55,190 bases of DNA from Campylobacteraceae bacterium (GCA_013215945.1 JABSOM010000018.1:1-55190); one strand, 5' to 3'; positions 44,071 to 54,433 are shown, numbered from the stretch's first letter. Program-made: numbers and translations. The notes: generated from the letters alone by a model not told the origin.

Positions 44071-45325
44071 TATTAATGAAAAATTCCCTTGGGATAAACA
44101 CTCCGATCAACCTTATCCCCTGCGAGATAAAAAATATAAAACAAGTATGCGTAAAAAGAATGTTAAGGATTATATTCCTTTGATTTTTTACAATCTTATT
44201 ATTTTTCCTTTGGCTTTGTTTTTTTCTTTTGTTTTTAAATCTAAACAAAAAACATTTCCTGATTTTTTTGCTCTTTGTGTTAATTTAGATAAGGGTGAAG
44301 AACAAGTAACTTTAGTAGAAGAATTGAAGTGTAAAAACTTGCAAATACGAATGCCTTTGTGTGAAATACATCGTTTAGATGAATATGTTTCTTTTGTAAA
44401 AAAGTTTAAAAACAAAAATATCTTATTAAGCATTTTACAAGACAGAGAACATATTGAAGACAAGGTCTTACTACGAAAAGATATTACTTTAATTTTCTCT
44501 GCTTTTAAAGGATTAATCACACAATTCCAAATTGGAAATGCTATTAATAGATCTAAGTGGGGTTTCTTTTCTATTGGAGAGTATTTAGAATTTTATAAAG
44601 TTGTTCAAAATATAAGAGATGAAGATTTTTCTTCTTATTCTTTAGTGGGCCCTTCTGTAATTGATTTTGAATTTCATTTTACTATCCGTGCTTTATTTAA
44701 TAAACATGATGTTAAGTATGATAAGTTAGGTGCTTTGTTATATGTTGATAGACGCGGAAAACCAGAAAATACGCAAATGAGCATTTTTGATACGAGTAAA
44801 AAAATTAGTTTTTTACATGCTTTGGGAAAATTAAGTCTTAAATCATCAAGTGATATCCTTCTTACTGAAACAAACTGGCCTATATCAAATACAGCACCTT
44901 ACGCCCCTACAAGTGAAAAAGAGTGTGTGAGCCTTGAAGATTATACAAATTATATGCTCAGATACTATTTTTTGGCATTAGGGAGTAAAAAAGTACAAAG
45001 TGTTTATTGGCACCAGTTAATTGCCCCTGGTTATGGCTTAGTAGATAATAGAGACGGCCTTAAAAAACGTATAGCTTTTGATGCTTATAAAACTATGCTT
45101 CATTTTGTGCAAGGTGCAAGTATTGAAAACTACAGTGTTTCAAAAGATTTACATGTGTTAACCTGCAAAAAAGATAAAAAGAGTTTTGATATTATTTGGT
45201 CTTCAAGTGATAGAAATATTGAGCTTGAAGAACTTGATCTTGTTTATGATAAATTAGGCAAGGAAATAAAAGAAAATGTGAAAATATCACAAAGTCCAAT
45301 ATACGCTTTTCATAAAGTAAAATAG
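44060..45325 (+). CDS. Glycosidase-like TIM-barrel protein of the LPS locus
   Basis: 421 aa; ATG 44063 is an equally good start. A polar N-terminus (1-37) leads to one membrane segment (about 40-59), so the rest is probably anchored. The body (about 68-400) looks like a clan-A glycoside hydrolase barrel: QIGNAINRSKWGFF near 157-170 sits where clan-A enzymes have the acid/base N-E pair, and LLTETNWP (E270) where they have the nucleophile. Here the acid/base position is Ala (A161), so ordinary hydrolysis looks impaired. I do not know a function; it could be a transglycosidase with another base, a binding protein, or a heptose or Kdo-related trimming enzyme. Overlaps waaF by 11 nt and the next gene by 1. 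Confidence 0.6.
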   Translation: MMNNINEKFPWDKHSDQPYPLRDKKYKTSMRKKNVKDYIPLIFYNLIIFPLALFFSFVFKSKQKTFPDFFALCVNLDKGEEQVTLVEELKCKNLQIRMPLCEIHRLDEYVSFVKKFKNKNILLSILQDREHIEDKVLLRKDITLIFSAFKGLITQFQIGNAINRSKWGFFSIGEYLEFYKVVQNIRDEDFSSYSLVGPSVIDFEFHFTIRALFNKHDVKYDKLGALLYVDRRGKPENTQMSIFDTSKKISFLHALGKLSLKSSSDILLTETNWPISNTAPYAPTSEKECVSLEDYTNYMLRYYFLALGSKKVQSVYWHQLIAPGYGLVDNRDGLKKRIAFDAYKTMLHFVQGASIENYSVSKDLHVLTCKKDKKSFDIIWSSSDRNIELEELDLVYDKLGKEIKENVKISQSPIYAFHKVK

Positions 45326-46194
45326 TGATTTTTATTGATTATAAAAATGAAACATCATTAATAAAAAGTTTATTAAAAGATGAAAAGATTGAAAAAATTA
45401 AAACAAAAAGTTTTTTGAATAAATTAATTAAAAAAGATATAAAAAAATCTGATGTTTATTTTCATTATGGCGTTTTTGATAAAAGCAGCATAAAACATAT
45501 AAATACATCAAAAAAAGTTATTGTTTCTTCTTTATTCTTAAAAAAAGAATTATTAAAACACTTAGCTACTTTTGATGAAAAAAACATTGATGTTCTTTAT
45601 CCCAGTATAAATGAAAGTGCATTAGACAAAGAATCATGCAAAAATACATTAGCTAAAGCTTATAATTTTTCTCCCAGCGCCAAAATCATATTATTTACTG
45701 CCAAAAACTTTAAAAAGAATGGTATAAAAGATTTTTTAGACATTACAGCTTCTTTGAAATACAAGAATAAACAAATAATAATTGAAGGTTCCCAAGAAGA
45801 AATAAGAATATTAAAAAGTATAAGCAGAAAAAAACAATATCTTGAAAATGTTTTGTTTTTGGAAGATTATAAAAACATGGGGTTTTTATATGCTGCAAGT
45901 GATATATTTTTATTGCCAACAACATTAAGGGTATTTTCAAGAAATGTATTAAAAGCTATGTATCATAAATGTGCAGTATTTGTTTGCAAAATCTCAAGCA
46001 CCTGTGAAATATTAGATGTTTTTTCAAGCTTGTCAAATGGAGCAGATGCTGCGACTTCTTTTAAAATGGATGCTATCTTAAACAGTGAAGAAGAACTGTT
46101 GTTTATCCAAAATAATAATCATAAAACTTCAATAGAATTTCTAGAAAAAAAACAAATATTAAAAGCAAAAACAATTCTTTTTGAAAAAGAATAA
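45325..46194 (+). CDS. Short family 4-like glycosyltransferase
   Basis: 289 aa. The C-terminal half shows GT4 donor-binding features (KIILFTAKNFKKNGIKDFL, FLYAASDIFLLPTTLRVFSR), but the usual E-x7-E motif is weak (VLKAMYHKCAVF) and the N-terminal acceptor half is ~90 residues shorter than in typical GT4 enzymes. GTG start overlaps the previous TAG. Last gene of the LPS locus. Either a compact or a decaying transferase. Confidence 0.65.
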   Translation: MIFIDYKNETSLIKSLLKDEKIEKIKTKSFLNKLIKKDIKKSDVYFHYGVFDKSSIKHINTSKKVIVSSLFLKKELLKHLATFDEKNIDVLYPSINESALDKESCKNTLAKAYNFSPSAKIILFTAKNFKKNGIKDFLDITASLKYKNKQIIIEGSQEEIRILKSISRKKQYLENVLFLEDYKNMGFLYAASDIFLLPTTLRVFSRNVLKAMYHKCAVFVCKISSTCEILDVFSSLSNGADAATSFKMDAILNSEEELLFIQNNNHKTSIEFLEKKQILKAKTILFEKE

Positions 46195-46244
46195 GTATCT
46201 TAGCTCCTAAGGCCTAATTTAACTAAAGCTTAAGATAAATAAGG

Positions 46245-46250
46245 TACAAT
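46245..46250 (+). promoter_or_regulatory. -10 box for rpmB
   Basis: AAGGTACAAT, 30 nt before the rpmB ATG; Shine-Dalgarno AAGGA follows at 46270-46274. Confidence 0.5.
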
Positions 46251-46280
46251 ACGCGAATATATTAGATTTAAGGAATTATT

Positions 46281-46469
46281 ATGTCAAGAACATGCGCAAT
46301 ATCTGGAAAAAGCCCTATGGCTGGAAACAACGTAAGTCACGCGAAAAACAGAACAAAAAGAAGATTTTTACCTAACTTAAGAACTGTAAGAGTTACTTTA
46401 GATGATGGTACTACAAAAAAGATCAAAATTTGTGCTAAAGAGTTAAGAACTCTTAAAAAGAATTCATAG
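46281..46469 (+). CDS. rpmB: Ribosomal protein bL28
   Basis: 62 aa, full length. N-terminal [20 protein letters not shown] and [12 protein letters not shown] are the L28 signature. Zn-binding Cys pairs of some L28 forms are only partly present (C5 and C56). Shine-Dalgarno AAGGA is 6 nt before the ATG. Confidence 0.97.
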   Translation: MSRTCAISGKSPMAGNNVSHAKNRTKRRFLPNLRTVRVTLDDGTTKKIKICAKELRTLKKNS

Positions 46470-46488
46470 AAGCGCTTAGAGTGCCTCT

Positions 46489-47613
46489 ATGAGATTTTTT
46501 ATTAAACTCAAAAAAGCCCTACGATGGGAAATTAGATCAGTCAAACCAGAATATGATTTAAGCCCTTTAATTTACTCACAACTAAAACCTTTTCGATTAC
46601 CCCTAGTACTAGTACAAATTATAATGATGGTTGGAACCTTAGGTTATATCATAATTGATGATTTTGAAATACTAGATGCAATATACCAAACAGGAATTAC
46701 TTTTACTACCGTTGGTTTTGGAGAAATAGCTCCAATCTCTGCTGCAGGAAGAATATTTACCATTACACTTATTATTTTTGGTTTTGCAATTTTTACACTT
46801 TCTACTGCCATTTTAATTGATTCTGTTATTAAAGGTCGATTATTTGATTTATACAAGGAGCGAAACATGCTTTATAAAATAGCACGCCTTAGACGTCACT
46901 TTGTGATTTTTTATCACAATGAATATACCTCCCAACTGGCTAAACAATTTAGAATAAACCATATTCCTTTTGTTGTAGTTGATCCAAGAGAAGACATGGA
47001 AGAAATTGCAAAAAAGAATAAATATCCTTATTATATTAAAGACGAGCCTTATCAAGAATCTGCATTTTTAAAATCACACTTGAGTTCTGCTAAAGGTGCT
47101 ATTTCTTTATCAAAAAATATTTCAGACAATATTACTATCATTGCTTCTGTTCGTTTATATGAAAAAGAACTAGGACGTAGTCCTTTGTTAATTATCTCAA
47201 ATGCAGAAACACAAAATGACAAAGTACGACTTATTAAACTGGGAGCGGATAAAGTAGTTGCTCCTCCTTCTTTAATGGCAAAAAGAGTTTCTGCTATGGC
47301 AATACGACCTGATATGGAAAATGTATTGGATGAGTTTTTATACAGACCAGATACTCCTATAGATATGGAACAAATAATTGTAAATGAAAATTCTTGGTTG
47401 GTAAACAATGAATTGAGAGATGTTCATTTAAGAGACAGAATGAAAGTCTCTGTAATTGGAATTACGGAAGCTAAGGGTAAGTTTATTCAAATGCCAAGAG
47501 GAAATGTAATTATAAAAGCCAATTGTAAACTTTTGTTAGTGGGTAGCCAAAAAGCTATTGCTAAAGCGAAACATTTAATTAATGATATAAATAAACCAAA
47601 GGAATGTTCTTAA
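46489..47613 (+). CDS. Two-TM potassium channel with TrkA-N/C (RCK) domain
   Basis: 374 aa. TM1 (about 38-56), pore loop with selectivity filter TVGFGE (74-79), TM2 (about 89-111), then an RCK/TrkA-N Rossmann domain (about 130-260) and a TrkA-C domain (about 290-370). The architecture matches MthK/Kch-type ligand-gated K+ channels of the inner membrane. The filter has F rather than Y in the middle, common in bacterial channels. The usual GxGxxG nucleotide site of TrkA-N is not evident. Starts 19 nt after rpmB; its stop overlaps the argJ ATG. Confidence 0.88.
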   Translation: MRFFIKLKKALRWEIRSVKPEYDLSPLIYSQLKPFRLPLVLVQIIMMVGTLGYIIIDDFEILDAIYQTGITFTTVGFGEIAPISAAGRIFTITLIIFGFAIFTLSTAILIDSVIKGRLFDLYKERNMLYKIARLRRHFVIFYHNEYTSQLAKQFRINHIPFVVVDPREDMEEIAKKNKYPYYIKDEPYQESAFLKSHLSSAKGAISLSKNISDNITIIASVRLYEKELGRSPLLIISNAETQNDKVRLIKLGADKVVAPPSLMAKRVSAMAIRPDMENVLDEFLYRPDTPIDMEQIIVNENSWLVNNELRDVHLRDRMKVSVIGITEAKGKFIQMPRGNVIIKANCKLLLVGSQKAIAKAKHLINDINKPKECS

Positions 47614-48794
47614 TGTTTAGTATTTTCCCAATAAAAGGATATATGGACCAAATTGATGGTTTTTATTTTGATGGAGTTCATGCTGGTTTAAAAAAAGATG
47701 ATGCGTTTGATATGGGTTTTATTTATTCTGATACTTTGTGTGAAGTTGAAGCACTTTTTACCAATAATAAGTTTCAAGCGGCACCTTTAAAACATTATGC
47801 TTTGTATGAAAAAGGTTTTAAAAGCAATTTTGTATTAATTAATGCAAAAAATGCCAATGCCCTTACTGGCAAAAAAGGGATAGAAGATATAAATGATATT
47901 TTTTCTTCTTTAACACATGATCTAATAAATCCAATTATGAGCTCAACAGGTGTAATAGGTTCTCGTTTACCAAAAGATAAAATCATAAAAGCAGCAAACT
48001 CTTTTGATTTAAACAGTAAAAATTCAAAAAAATTAAGTGAAGCTATTATGACTACTGATGCATATGCAAAGCACTGTATGTATGAAGTGAAACTTGAAGA
48101 TGGCTCTTCTTTTAAAATAGGAGCTATTGCTAAAGGTGCTGGAATGATTAATCCTAACCTTGCAACTATGTTGTGTTTTGTTTGTACTGATGCTGCTGTT
48201 CCTAAAGAGCATATGAGTGAAGCTTTAAAAAAGGCAAGTATTAATAGCTTTAATGCAATTTCTGTTGATGGGGATACCTCTACGAATGATACGGTTTTAT
48301 TATTAAGCAATCAAAAATCAAATTCATATAATAAAGAAGCATTTTTTGAAGCACTTGCTTTGGTTATGCATGATATGGCAATGTTAATGGTAAGTGATGG
48401 AGAAGGGGCTAAAAAAATGGCTGCATTTGAAGTTATTAATGCTTATAGTTTTGAAGAAGCACAGCTTGCTGCAAAAGCATTATCGAATTCTTTATTGGTC
48501 AAAACAGCTCTTTTTGGAGAAGATCCTAATTTTGGTCGTATTGCTTCTACTATTGGAGCTTCCCGAATCACTTGTGATGAAGAAACATTAAAAATTTATT
48601 ACAATGATATTTTGGTATATTCTTGTGGTGAAATATTTTTTGATGAAATCAATGAAAAAAAAGCTACAAATGTTCTTGCTTTGGATACGTATAAAATCAC
48701 TTGTGATATTGGACAAGGAAAAGAATCTTTTACTGCTTATGGCTGTGATTTAGGATATAAATACGTTGAAATTAACGCAGACTATAGAACATAA
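47613..48794 (+). CDS. argJ: Bifunctional ornithine acetyltransferase / N-acetylglutamate synthase
   Basis: 393 aa from ATG 47613, preferred because AAAGGA is 9 nt before it, while the ATG at 47604 touches that Shine-Dalgarno. ArgJ self-cleaves before the nucleophile T185 in PNLATMLCF; STGVIG (about 111-116) and FGEDPNFGRI near the C-terminal half are conserved. It recycles the acetyl group in arginine synthesis. The ATG overlaps the channel stop (TAATG). Confidence 0.95.
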   Translation: MFSIFPIKGYMDQIDGFYFDGVHAGLKKDDAFDMGFIYSDTLCEVEALFTNNKFQAAPLKHYALYEKGFKSNFVLINAKNANALTGKKGIEDINDIFSSLTHDLINPIMSSTGVIGSRLPKDKIIKAANSFDLNSKNSKKLSEAIMTTDAYAKHCMYEVKLEDGSSFKIGAIAKGAGMINPNLATMLCFVCTDAAVPKEHMSEALKKASINSFNAISVDGDTSTNDTVLLLSNQKSNSYNKEAFFEALALVMHDMAMLMVSDGEGAKKMAAFEVINAYSFEEAQLAAKALSNSLLVKTALFGEDPNFGRIASTIGASRITCDEETLKIYYNDILVYSCGEIFFDEINEKKATNVLALDTYKITCDIGQGKESFTAYGCDLGYKYVEINADYRT

Positions 48795-48854
48795 AAACAA
48801 AATTTTCTATCAATAAAAAGTATTTTTATCTTTATTTTATAAGTTTAGGGTGGA

Positions 48855-48860
48855 TATAAT
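48855..48860 (+). promoter_or_regulatory. -10 box for the YdcH-like gene
   Basis: TGGATATAAT, with Shine-Dalgarno AAAGGA (48868-48873) and the ATG at 48880. Confidence 0.6.
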
Positions 48861-48879
48861 TAAGTATAAAGGATTAATT

Positions 48880-49095
48880 ATGTTTCATGAACACAGAGAA
48901 GTTGTAAGTATTATGAAAAATGAAGATAAGTATTTTTTGAAGTTATTCAATAAACACAATGCCTTAGATGAAGAAATAATAGAAGCGGTTAAAGTACTGG
49001 CTGATCAGTTTAAAATAGAAGGCCTAAAAAAAGAAAAACTTAAATTAAAAGATGAAATATTCTCTATGATTTTATCGTATAAAAAAGTAAATTAA
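48880..49095 (+). CDS. YdcH/DUF465 small protein
   Basis: 71 aa from ATG 48880, 6-7 nt after AAAGGA. FHEHREVVSIMK...F-KLFNKHNALDEEI...GLKKEKLKLKDEIFSMI is the DUF465 (YdcH) pattern, a short helical hairpin of unknown function. An upstream in-frame start would overlap the promoter. Confidence 0.85.
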   Translation: MFHEHREVVSIMKNEDKYFLKLFNKHNALDEEIIEAVKVLADQFKIEGLKKEKLKLKDEIFSMILSYKKVN

Positions 49096-49110
49096 GACTT
49101 AAGCTATCTA

Positions 49111-49140
49111 AAAAAAGAAGAACTTTCTTCTTTTTTCTTT
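49111..49140 (+). terminator. Terminator after the YdcH-like gene
   Basis: 11-bp stem (49111-49121 with 49126-49136, AAAAAAGAAGA), 4-nt loop, T-rich end. Confidence 0.7.
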
Positions 49141-49253
49141 CAACAAAAACCTTTTTAGTATTGCTTAAAAAAAATAAGCTCAAAAATCCTATGAAATCTT
49201 ATTTATTAATGAATAAACAAGCCCATTACACCTAGTCCTAAGCACTATTTTGC

Positions 49254-49259
49254 TAAAAT
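49254..49259 (+). promoter_or_regulatory. Possible -10 box for gyrA
   Basis: TTGCTAAAAT about 30 nt before the gyrA ATG; Shine-Dalgarno AAAAGG at 49275-49280. Confidence 0.4.
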
Positions 49260-49289
49260 AATCACAATTTAGACAAAAGGTATTATTTA

Positions 49290-51881
49290 ATGGAAAATCT
49301 TTTTAATAGTCAAGATATTATAGATATAAATATTGAAGATTCAGTAAAAGCTTCATATTTAGATTATTCGATGAGTGTTATAATTGGGCGTGCACTTCCC
49401 GATGCACGAGATGGATTAAAACCTGTTCATAGAAGAATTTTATACGCTATGCATGATTTAAATATGACTGCACGTGCTCCTTATAAAAAATCGGCAAGAA
49501 TTGTCGGTGATGTTATTGGTAAGTACCATCCACATGGAGATACTTCAGTTTATGATGCATTAGTAAGAATGGCACAGAGTTTCTCTATGAGAGAGCCTTT
49601 AATTGATGGTCAAGGTAACTTTGGTTCTGTAGATGGTGATAATGCAGCTGCTATGAGATATACAGAGTCACGTTTTACTAAAATTGCAGAAGAGATTTTA
49701 AAAGATTTGGATAAAGATACGGTTAACTTTAATCCAAATTATGATGATACGCTGAAAGAACCTACGGTTTTTCCTACACGTGTGCCTACTTTATTAATGA
49801 ACGGGTCTGAAGGTATTGCTGTTGGAATGGCTACAAAAATTCCACCACATAACTTGGGTGAATTATTAGATGCTATTTTACATACTATTGAAAACCCAGA
49901 AGCTACAGCTGATGAATTAATGGAATTTATAAAAGGTCCAGATTTTCCTACTGGTGGAACTATTTTTGGACGACGTGGAATTATTGATGCTTATAATACA
50001 GGAAGAGGTCGTGTAAAAATAAGAGCAAAACATCATATTGAAACAAAAGGTAGAAAAGAAGTTATTGTAATTGATGAACTTCCTTACCAAGTAAATAAAT
50101 CAAGACTAATTGAACAAATTGCAAATCTTGCAAAAGACAAAGTAATTGAAGGGATTTCTGAAGTAAGAGATGAATCTGATAGAGATGGTATTAGAGTTGT
50201 AATTGAACTTAAAAAAGATGCAATGGCAGAAATTTTAATGAACAATCTTTACAAATCAACACCCTTAGAAACTACTTTTGGAATTATTATGTTGGCGGTT
50301 TTAAATAAAGAACCAAAAGTATTTAAATTACCAGAAGTATTAGCAGTATTTTTATCGCACAGAAAAACAGTAATTATTAGAAGAACTATTTTTGATTTGG
50401 AAAAAGCAAAAGCAAGAGCACATATTTTAGAAGGTTTAAAAATCGCTTTAGACAATATTGATGAAGTAGTTCAAATTGTAAAAAGTTCATCAAATGATGC
50501 AGATGCTAGAGAAAAACTTCAAGAAAGATTTTCTTTATCTGCAATTCAATCTCAAGCTATTTTAGATATGAGATTAGGAAGATTAACTGGTCTTCAAAGA
50601 GATAAACTAGAGGCTGAATATCAAGAATTATTGGCAATAATTGCAGAATTAGAATCAATTTTAAAATCTGAGAGCAGATTAAATGAAATAATTACAGAAG
50701 AATTACTTGAAATCAAAGAAAAGTATTCTACTCCTAGATTAACAGATATTGAAGATTCATATGAAGAAATTGATATTGAAGATTTAATTCCAAATGAACC
50801 AATGGTTGTTACGATTACACATAATGGTTATGTTAAAAGAGTGCCTATTAAATTGTATGAAAAACAACGAAGAGGTGGTAAGGGTAAAGTTGCTGTTACT
50901 ACTCATGATGATGATTTTATTGAAAGATTCTTTGTTTCTAATACTCATGATACCTTGATGTTTGTAACAAACCTTGGACAATTATACTGGTTAAAAGTAT
51001 ATAGAATTCCTGAAGGTAGCAGAATTGCTAAAGGAAAAGCGGTTGTTAACTTGATTAACTTAAAAGCTGGCGAAAAAATAATGGAAATAATTCCTACGAC
51101 TGATTTTGATGAAACTAAATCTTTAGCATTCTTTACTAGAAATGGTATTGTAAAAAGAACATCTTTAAGTGAATTCTCTAATATCAGATCAAATGGTGTA
51201 AGAGCTATTGTTTTAGATGAGGGTGATGAAATTGTTACTGCTAAAATCACTTTACCAGAATCACAAAACCTTATGGTATTTACTTCTTTGGGTCAATGTA
51301 TTAGATTTGATATAAGTAAAACAAGAGAACAAGGTAGAAGTACAAGAGGGGTAAGAGGTATCAAATTCAAACATGACAATGATTATGTTGTTGATGCAGA
51401 TGTTATAGAAAATACTGAACAAGAATTATTATGTGTATCTGAAAAAGGTATTGGGAAACGAACTATTGTTTCTGAATACAGAGAAACAAACAGAGCTGGT
51501 TCTGGTGTTATATCAATGAAATTATCGAATAAAACAGGTAATGTAATTGGAGAAGTTCTTGTAGATGAAGAACAAGATTTAATGATTTTAACTTCTATTG
51601 GTAAGATGATTAGAGTAGATATGCAAAGTATTAGAAAAGCAGGAAGAAATACATCTGGTGTTATTATTGTTAGTGTTGAAAAAGGCGATAAGGTTGTTTC
51701 TATTGCTAAGTGTCCAAAAGAAGATAAAGAATTGGATGACGAGAATTTAGATGAAAATGGTGAAGTAGTTAAAAACGAAGAAAATTCTGAAGCGAACAAT
51801 GAAAGTGTAAACGAAGAAAATTCAAATGAAGAAACTACTAATAATGAAAAAACAGAAGATAATAATGGAGAAAATGAATAA
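49290..51881 (+). CDS. gyrA: DNA gyrase subunit A
   Basis: 863 aa. Catalytic Y124 in [10 protein letters not shown], and the CTD carries the GyrA box QRRGGKG (near 530), which identifies gyrase rather than topoisomerase IV. The quinolone region reads [13 protein letters not shown] with T85 (E. coli S83, Campylobacter T86 equivalent) and D89, the wild-type state for this phylum. The last ~45 residues are an Asn/Glu-rich acidic tail. Its TAA overlaps the asd ATG by one base. Confidence 0.97.
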   Translation: MENLFNSQDIIDINIEDSVKASYLDYSMSVIIGRALPDARDGLKPVHRRILYAMHDLNMTARAPYKKSARIVGDVIGKYHPHGDTSVYDALVRMAQSFSMREPLIDGQGNFGSVDGDNAAAMRYTESRFTKIAEEILKDLDKDTVNFNPNYDDTLKEPTVFPTRVPTLLMNGSEGIAVGMATKIPPHNLGELLDAILHTIENPEATADELMEFIKGPDFPTGGTIFGRRGIIDAYNTGRGRVKIRAKHHIETKGRKEVIVIDELPYQVNKSRLIEQIANLAKDKVIEGISEVRDESDRDGIRVVIELKKDAMAEILMNNLYKSTPLETTFGIIMLAVLNKEPKVFKLPEVLAVFLSHRKTVIIRRTIFDLEKAKARAHILEGLKIALDNIDEVVQIVKSSSNDADAREKLQERFSLSAIQSQAILDMRLGRLTGLQRDKLEAEYQELLAIIAELESILKSESRLNEIITEELLEIKEKYSTPRLTDIEDSYEEIDIEDLIPNEPMVVTITHNGYVKRVPIKLYEKQRRGGKGKVAVTTHDDDFIERFFVSNTHDTLMFVTNLGQLYWLKVYRIPEGSRIAKGKAVVNLINLKAGEKIMEIIPTTDFDETKSLAFFTRNGIVKRTSLSEFSNIRSNGVRAIVLDEGDEIVTAKITLPESQNLMVFTSLGQCIRFDISKTREQGRSTRGVRGIKFKHDNDYVVDADVIENTEQELLCVSEKGIGKRTIVSEYRETNRAGSGVISMKLSNKTGNVIGEVLVDEEQDLMILTSIGKMIRVDMQSIRKAGRNTSGVIIVSVEKGDKVVSIAKCPKEDKELDDENLDENGEVVKNEENSEANNESVNEENSNEETTNNEKTEDNNGENE

Positions 51882-52918
51882 TGAGAAAATATAATGTAGC
51901 AGTTGTTGGTGCAACTGGTGCAGTTGGAGAAGAATTATTTAGAGTAATGGATGAGTTAAATTTTCCTGTTGATAATATAGTTCCTCTTGCAAGTGCAAAA
52001 AGTGTTGGAACAAATATAGAATATAAAAGTAAAGAATATGCGGTTATTGAATTAACTGAAACATCTTTTAAAGAAAATAAAGTTGATATTGCTTTCTTTT
52101 CTGCTGGTGGAAATATTTCTGCTAAATATGCTAAATATGCAGTTGAAGCAGGAGCTGTTGTAATTGATAATACAAGCCATTTTAGAATGGATGAAAATAC
52201 ACCTTTAGTAGTTCCTGAAGTAAATCCAGAAGATATTGAATTGTGGAAAAACACAGGGGTTATTGCTAATCCAAATTGTTCAACCATTCAAATGGTATTA
52301 TCATTAAAACCTTTGGATGAATTATATGGTATTAAAAGAGTAGATGTATCTACGTATCAAGCTGTTTCAGGTGCTGGAAAAGCGGGGATGGAAGAACTAT
52401 TTCATCAAATGCAAGATTTATTAAACTTCCAATTAGGTGAAAGTAAAAAAGAAGCTTTTGTTCATCAAATTGTAAACAATGTTATTCCTCAAGTAGATGT
52501 AGCTATGGATAATTCGTTTACAAAAGAAGAAATGAAAATGATTAATGAAACACAAAAAATTCTTCACAAAGATATAGCTATTGCAGCAACATGTGTAAGA
52601 GTTCCAGTATTAAGATCTCACAGTGAATCTATTACTATTACTTTTGAAGATGATGTTGATGTTAATATTGATGAAGTAAGAGAAGCGTTAGAGCGTTTTC
52701 CTAATGTTGAAGTTATTGATGATTTAGAAAATAATGCATATCCTATGCCAATTATTTCTACTGATACTGATATTACTTATGTAGGAAGATTAAGAAAAGA
52801 TTTATATGCTAAGAATATGTTGCATTATTTTAATGTGGCAGATCAAGTAAGAGTGGGTGCTGCTACTAATTCTATTCGAATTGCTTTAAAGTGGATAGAC
52901 TTAGAAGAAAATAAATAG
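51881..52918 (+). CDS. asd: Aspartate-semialdehyde dehydrogenase
   Basis: 345 aa. NADP-binding GATGAVGEEL (10-19), catalytic C133 in NPNCSTIQMV and H246 in LRSHSES. It makes aspartate semialdehyde for lysine/diaminopimelate, threonine and methionine. Coupled to gyrA by a one-base overlap; Shine-Dalgarno GGAGA lies in the gyrA end. Confidence 0.96.
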   Translation: MRKYNVAVVGATGAVGEELFRVMDELNFPVDNIVPLASAKSVGTNIEYKSKEYAVIELTETSFKENKVDIAFFSAGGNISAKYAKYAVEAGAVVIDNTSHFRMDENTPLVVPEVNPEDIELWKNTGVIANPNCSTIQMVLSLKPLDELYGIKRVDVSTYQAVSGAGKAGMEELFHQMQDLLNFQLGESKKEAFVHQIVNNVIPQVDVAMDNSFTKEEMKMINETQKILHKDIAIAATCVRVPVLRSHSESITITFEDDVDVNIDEVREALERFPNVEVIDDLENNAYPMPIISTDTDITYVGRLRKDLYAKNMLHYFNVADQVRVGAATNSIRIALKWIDLEENK

Positions 52919-52947
52919 ATTTTCTTCTAAAGAAATAATTCTTGATT

Positions 52948-52977
52948 AAAAACAGTGCTTTTGCGCTGTTTTTTTTT
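52948..52977 (+). terminator. Terminator after asd
   Basis: 11-bp stem (52948-52958 with 52963-52973, one T-G wobble), TTTT loop and a run of T. Confidence 0.85.
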
Positions 52978-53041
52978 GTAGAATTTATTATAAAAAATAT
53001 CTTAAAAAAGATATTTTCTAAAATTAATAAAAGGTTTATTG

Positions 53042-54073
53042 ATGTCAAAAATTTTTGTTGATGCGTGTTTGGGAAAAAAAACTCCTTATTCTCCTGTCTG
53101 GATGATGAGACAAGCAGGTCGTTATTTACCACAGTATTTAAAAGTAAGAGCAGAAGCTGGAGATTTTTTAAACTTATGCCATAATCCTAAAAAAGCCTGT
53201 GAAGTTACTTTACAACCTATGGATATAGTTGGTGTTGATGCAGCTATTTTATTTTCTGATATTTTAGTCATTCCACATGAAATGGGAATGCATTTAGAAT
53301 TTGTAAAAGGAGAAGGTCCTTTATTTAAAGACCCTATTACAAATGAAGCAGATGTAGATGCTCTTTTGGGTGGAAAAGAAGCTGCTGAAAAACTTACTTA
53401 TGTGTATGAAACTATTTCTTTAATACAAAAAGAATTAGCGCCTGATAAAGCTCTGATTGGATTTACAGGAGCACCTTGGACTTTGGTTACGTATATGATT
53501 GAAGGTAAAGGAACAAAAACATACAATTTATGTAAAAAACTTCTTTATACTCAACCTGAACTTATGCACAAATTATTAGCAAAAGTAACCCAAGTGGTTA
53601 AGTATTATATGGAAAAACAAATTGAAGCAGGTATTGATGTTGTTCAAATATTTGATTCATGGGCAGCTGCATTGGAAGAAGATGAATATTTTGAATTTTC
53701 TTGGAAATACATGATTGAAATATCGGATTATTTAAAAGAAAAATATCCTAATATTCCTATTATTATGTTTCCAAAAGGAATAGGGCAGTATCTTGATAGA
53801 ATTGAGGGTAATTTTGATGTTTTCGGAGTAGATTGGTCAACTCCAATGGAACTTGCAAAAGAAAAACTTGGAGATAAATATGTGCTTCAAGGGAATATGG
53901 AGCCTTGTAGATTATATTCTAAAGAACAAACAACAAAGAGTATTGAAAAAATAAACAATGTTATGCAAGGTAAACGACATATCTTTAATTTAGGACATGG
54001 TATTTTACCCGATGTTCCTGTTGAACATGCAAAACATTTTGTAAGTGAATGTCAACGAATTTCAAAAAATTAA
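53042..54073 (+). CDS. hemE: Uroporphyrinogen decarboxylase
   Basis: 343 aa from ATG 53042, 7 nt after AAAGG; a TTG at 53039 is possible. [40 protein letters not shown] and [12 protein letters not shown] are conserved HemE motifs. It converts uroporphyrinogen III to coproporphyrinogen III in heme synthesis. Single-gene unit flanked by terminators. Confidence 0.97.
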   Translation: MSKIFVDACLGKKTPYSPVWMMRQAGRYLPQYLKVRAEAGDFLNLCHNPKKACEVTLQPMDIVGVDAAILFSDILVIPHEMGMHLEFVKGEGPLFKDPITNEADVDALLGGKEAAEKLTYVYETISLIQKELAPDKALIGFTGAPWTLVTYMIEGKGTKTYNLCKKLLYTQPELMHKLLAKVTQVVKYYMEKQIEAGIDVVQIFDSWAAALEEDEYFEFSWKYMIEISDYLKEKYPNIPIIMFPKGIGQYLDRIEGNFDVFGVDWSTPMELAKEKLGDKYVLQGNMEPCRLYSKEQTTKSIEKINNVMQGKRHIFNLGHGILPDVPVEHAKHFVSECQRISKN

Positions 54074-54077
54074 CAAG

Positions 54078-54104
54078 AAAAGAAAGTTTAGGCTTTCTTT
54101 TTTT
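54078..54104 (+). terminator. Terminator after hemE
   Basis: 9-bp stem (54078-54086 AAAAGAAAG with 54093-54101), 6-nt loop, T tract. Confidence 0.8.
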
Positions 54105-54245
54105 AATTTCTTAAAAAAATATTAAATTCTTTGTGATAATTAATCATAAATGCTAGTTATTTTCCTCAAGTTAAAAGCCAATATTAAGCTTCAAAATACA
54201 AAGAGTAAAAAAACATAAAGATTTAAATATTTAAGCAAAAAAGCC

Positions 54246-54274
54246 TTGACAAAACAATGCGTTTTTACTATACT
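54246..54274 (+). promoter_or_regulatory. Consensus promoter of tRNA-Asn
   Basis: Perfect -35 TTGACA (54246-54251), 17-nt spacer, -10 TATACT (54269-54274). It is the only full two-box promoter I see in the window. Transcription start is expected near 54281. Confidence 0.85.
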
Positions 54275-54303
54275 TCGACTCCAATTAAGCAAAGAACAAC
54301 GAT

Positions 54304-54378
54304 TCCGGCATAGCTCAGTGGTAGAGTAGATGACTGTTAATCATTTGGTCCCAGGTTCGAATCCTGGTGCCGGAGCCA
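54304..54378 (+). tRNA. tRNA-Asn (GTT)
   Basis: 75 nt with encoded CCA. Acceptor TCCGGCA/TGCCGGA, D arm GCTC-AGTGGTA-GAGT, anticodon loop CTGTTAA (GTT), T arm CCAGG-TTCGAAT-CCTGG; all stems well paired. Preceded by a consensus promoter and followed by a terminator. Confidence 0.95.
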
Positions 54379-54380
54379 TT

Positions 54381-54433
54381 AAAAGCTTTTAGATATTTGA
54401 ACTTTGGTTCTTTTATCTAGAAGCTTTTTTTTT
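54381..54433 (+). terminator. Terminator of tRNA-Asn
   Basis: 15-bp stem (54381-54395 with 54414-54428, one G-T wobble) and a run of T. Confidence 0.85.

Noticed and set aside
47795-48310. 171-codon antisense frame inside argJ
   Set aside because: It is a mirror of argJ codon bias with no Shine-Dalgarno or recognisable product.
49530-49560. Quinolone-resistance change in GyrA
   Set aside because: Thr at position 85 and Asp at 89 are the usual states in Campylobacterota; no resistance substitution is seen.
51838-52287. 149-codon antisense frame inside asd
   Set aside because: Fully overlaps a certain gene, low-complexity product, no ribosome site.
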